In this document: positions 60,825 to 64,000 of the stretch, one piece after another
Numbering within the stretch: the first letter of the stretch is position 1
Layout of the letters: each line of letters opens with the position of its first letter
Position numbers and translations under genes: made by a program
Notes under the pieces: model-generated
What the model saw: the letters and a program-made list of their open reading frames with translations, nothing else
What the model was told of the DNA's origin: nothing
Databases searched by the model: none
NCBI RefSeq assembly: GCF_024868665.1
Contig: NC_079907.1
Span: 13,909,706-13,973,705, forward strand
Direction of reading: 5' to 3'
Source: Triplophysa rosa
Lineage: Eukaryota > Chordata > Actinopteri > Cypriniformes > Nemacheilidae
Length of the DNA: 64,000 bases

Positions 60825-61590
60825 CTAGGGCAAGAAAAAACGACATAATTTTTAGGTTATTTCTGTTACCACCGATACCATGCTGCGTTTGACATATCTA
60901 CATTTCTAAACTATCCCCAAAAGTATTCATTTTCTGCAAATCATACATTTAATTTCTCTACAACCAGACTGATGCGAACATCCACTAACATTTCATAACT
61001 AATGAGTTATGTAAAATCATGATATGTCTTTTTTTTTTTTTTAGCAAACTGTGTTCTTTGTTGGCATACAACATGTGAATGAACATATGTTATGGGTCCT
61101 GACTGTGGAACTCGTATGCAGATTAAAAACCCTGAAATTTCAGGAGAAATAAACACAAGAAGCAGTTTGTGGCTTTCCTCAGATCCAGCTGACATTTTCA
61201 CCCCCAGATGGACCTAAGCGCCACCTAGTGGCTGTTTCCCCAAAAGCACCGGAATTTCGCCTCTTGGTATCTACACACTTTGGGTGCTTATTAATGGTGT
61301 TTTTTGTACTCACTCATTCACAAGCTGCGGTTTGGTCATGAATGTGCTGCTTCTGCTGCTCACTGAACAGAGAAGACGTCAAGAGAGACATTTTTCCACT
61401 CACTGAAAGTTAAGGTTTATCCAAAAAGACCTTTGTGTGTAATGTGTGCAGGCGACGCCGGGTCTGTGACAGATGCACCTGCACCGCCAGTCTCTGCTGA
61501 CTGCGCACCGTTTTCCAAAATGGACAAGGCATTGTAAATAAGCTAATGAATGGGAAACACAGGTCACTTCGCGATCGTATTCAGGGCAGG
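60825..61590. other. Region upstream of the host gene's first coding exon
   Basis: Should contain the 5'-untranslated exon(s) and promoter. A compact GC-rich stretch around 61440-61520 and a clean CCACCTAGTGG/CAAAAGCACCGG patch near 61220-61250 are candidates, but I cannot place a transcription start. Confidence 0.3.
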
Positions 61591-61892
61591 GGTAGTAGCC
61601 AACGATCACGCTCTAATTAAAGGAAATGACAAAACAGGGAGTTACAAATTGCCCTTATTGCAGGGACGGTTCTAAACATTTGGAGGCCCTAGGCAAATTT
61701 TATTTTGGAGGCACCTCACAGCACCTCCATCCCCTCCACCTTTTAGAACAAATAAAGTATTTTATTACACTGTAAAAATCGAACAATTTTAACAAGTTAA
61801 GGATATTAATAAAAAGTCTATTTCAATTTGAAATTGCTCTAAATAAATCTTTAGGGCAGTCGGGATTTAAGTTTTTTTTTTTTGCAATAATT
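61591..61892. repeat. hAT fragments: reversed CAGGGCTCTA-family piece and a CAGGGACGGTTCTA end
   Basis: 61600-61668 (AGGGAGTTACAAATTGCCCT) is the reverse complement of sequence at 29225-29275 and 63810-63860. It is broken at 61669 by CAGGGACGGTTCTAAACATT, a left end related to the hAT at 50779-51229, whose right end is not visible. Confidence 0.55.
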
Positions 61893-63451
61893 ATGTTGGC
61901 TTGACAGAGCCAACATACTGATCTTGTATCTAAGCTTATTATTATTCTTCCGATTCTTCTTCTTCTGATCCCCAAACTTTCTGACTGCTACTCCTCCTAG
62001 AGCTTTCAAACTACATCCACCAAACTTTCCACAAACCTTCAGTCTGGTCTGACTTGAGTTGCTATATCTTTTCTAACTGATCCGGGTTCTGGTCTTCGAA
62101 AACCGGACTCTCAAAACCACCTAATTTCCCATAGACTTAACATTGCGACAAACTTTGACGGCTCAGAAACTTGCGAGTTACCACGTTTGAAGAAGCTGGC
62201 AGGCTTTGTAAGGACTTACCTCACAATGGGGTGTAAGTTGTACCCCTGGGGCGTAAGAGCCCCCCACAATTCCCCAGTGACTTATAATGGGACAGGAAAC
62301 ATGCCCATATAAGGCGTCATAACTGTCCCATGTTGAATAACTTCACAGTACAACCACTTAGAGACAAGGGGGTGGGCTCATTTTACTCAGGCAACCAATC
62401 AGTGTCCCAGGAACTTCCTTAAGCTACGAAGCCACGCCCATAGCAACAAAACAGGTTAGCCTAGCAACCATTTATCAAAACCTATATCTCTGCATAAGAA
62501 CATCGTACAGACATGGGGGTTGGTTTGTTTCACTCATAGCTTAGAGCATCATCAATGGCATATACCAAGCCACGCCCATAGCAACCAAACAGGTTAGCCT
62601 AGCAACCGTTTAGCAATACCTATATCTCTGCATCAGAACATCGTACAGACATGGGGGTTGGTTTGTTACACTTGGGACTTGAAGCATCATCAATTGGCTT
62701 CTGCTAAGCCACGCCCACAGCAACCAAATAGGTTAGCCTAGCAACCGTTTAGCAATACCTATATCTCTGCATCAGAACATCGTAGAGACATGAGAGTTGG
62801 TTCGTTTCACTCATAGGTTAGAGTATTATCAATTGCAGATGCCAAGCCACGCCCATAGCAAAAAACAGGTTAGCCTAGCAACCATTTAGCTACACCTATA
62901 TCTCTGCATCAGAACATCATAGAGACACGGGGGTTGGTTGGTTTCACTCATAGCTTAGAGTATAATCAAGTGCAGATGCCAAGCCATGCCCATAGCAACC
63001 AAACAGGTTAGCCTAGCAACCGATTAGCAATATGTATATCTCTGCATAAGAACATCATAGAGACACAGGGGTTGGTTCGTTTCACTCATAGCTTAGAGCA
63101 TCATCAATTGGCATATACCAAGCCACGCCCATAGCAACCAAACAGGTTAGCCTAGCAACCGTTTAGCAAAACCTATATCTCTGCATCAGGACATGGTAGA
63201 GACATGGGGGTTGGTTCGTTTTACTTGTGGCTTGGAGCATTATCAATTGGCAGATGCTAAGTCACGCCCATAGCAACCAAACAGGTTAGCCTAGCAACCG
63301 TTTAGCAAAACCTATATCTCTTCATCAGAACATCGTAGACACAGGAGTTGGTTCATTTCACTCTTAGGTTAGAGTATTATCAATTGCAGATGCCAAGCCA
63401 CGCCCATAGCAACCAAACAGGTTAACCTAACAACCATTTAGCTACACCTAT
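61893..63451 (-). repeat. Composite tandem-repeat element with terminal hairpin, inverted copy
   Basis: Begins with a perfect 9-bp stem hairpin (ATGTTGGCTTGACAGAGCCA...ACAT, 61893-61916), then about 370 bp of unique sequence, one unit of the 170-bp type, and about eight units of about 139 bp (GCCACGCCCATAGCAACC) up to 63451. Same modules as 30995-35420 in the opposite direction. Cut at 63452 by a hAT-like element. Confidence 0.82.
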
Positions 63452-64000
63452 CAGGGCTCTAGAGTGCGACCAATTTAGTCGCACATGCGACCTTATTTCT
63501 CAATGGTGAGACTAAGAAAAATCTGAGGTCGCCCGGTGCGACCAGCCGTTCGAGGGAGAAAAAAAGTCTCTGCGACTCTGAAAGTCTCCCTGTGATTCAA
63601 CAACAGACACACATTAGGCGCATATCGTGGTCTAAACCAATCAGAGATAGTGAAGGGCGGACCCCCCTCTGATTGGCCTTGGTCCAGATTTTCCTGTACG
63701 TGTGTGTACTAGAGGTCGCGTTAAACGAAAATTCTCTGTCATTGACAGATTTTTTTTACCAGTGACGGAAAAACCTGAAGGCCGTCTGTCCGTCCGTCAT
63801 TTTGACAGATTACAATGAGGGCAATTTGTAACTCCCCGTTTCTCTTCATTAGAGCGTGATATGCTCACGAAGGGACGTGCGTGTTTTCACCCGTCATTGT
63901 TACCGACTAGACATATATGATGCGATCTGGGAAACCTGTCGGATGTCGCGCTGGGACGCGGGAAAGACAGTTCACCTATCAAAGTAAACCACATAACATG
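63452..64000 (+). mobile_element. hAT-like element, left end CAGGGCTCTAGAGTGCGACC, runs off window
   Basis: The terminus is complete, with GTGCGACC/GTCGCAC palindromic words just inside. From 63517 it matches 28935-29400 with few differences, including CCAATCAGAGATAGTGAAGG. Inserted in the tandem-repeat array. The right end lies outside the window. Confidence 0.7.

Noticed and set aside
61893..63451. Classical Helitron
   Set aside because: No CTRR after the hairpin and no TC start was found; only the weaker Helentron-like idea is kept.

Overview
This is vertebrate nuclear DNA, almost certainly from a teleost and most likely a cyprinid. It has GT-AG introns many kilobases long, a tRNA-derived SINE, Tc1, hAT, DIRS1-like, BEL/Pao and L2/CR1-like elements, and several short foldback repeats that I associate with carp and zebrafish genomes. 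No prokaryotic feature is present.

The backbone of the window is one large host gene on the minus strand. I rebuilt it exon by exon: 26 coding exons from the ATG at 60800 down to 4356, about 4.3 kb of coding sequence (about 1,437 residues) spread over 56 kb. All splice phases connect, and the gene runs off the left edge. The predicted protein starts with a LOTUS/OST-HTH-like winged helix, has a long middle of unknown type and an acidic linker, and then a GHKL (HSP90-type) ATPase module of the NO VEIN/sacsin kind. This LOTUS plus GHKL architecture is the most interesting host feature here.

Nearly everything else is mobile DNA inside its introns or upstream of it. From left to right: a DIRS1-like copy that lost its reverse transcriptase (1-3765); a Harbinger-like container holding a second DIRS1 fragment (5459-7985); a hAT within a hAT-like element (10.2-12.7 kb); a BEL/Pao element with an open 1,612-codon gag-pol but no integrase core, abutting a DIRS gag fragment (16.5-22.0 kb); a Tc1 element with an uninterrupted transposase (23.3-24.8 kb); a THAP-domain fragment fused to a repeat (28.7-30.8 kb); a 140-bp/170-bp tandem-repeat composite interrupted by a hAT and an L2/CR1-like LINE (31.0-35.4 kb); a perfectly symmetrical palindromic Tc1 derivative (37.6-39.1 kb); several hAT elements with exact 8-bp target duplications (40.0, 42.5, 44.7, 50.8 kb); a hAT with 125-bp inverted termini (46.4-48.6 kb); a three-level nest (49.6-51.8 kb); a 186-bp minisatellite and a 0.8-kb foldback (57.5-59.1 kb); and an inverted copy of the tandem-repeat composite upstream of the gene (61.9-63.45 kb).

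The order of insertion can be read from the nesting and target duplications. The host exons themselves are undamaged, so the gene looks functional. Database identity of the repeats, and expression of the host gene, cannot be determined from sequence alone.
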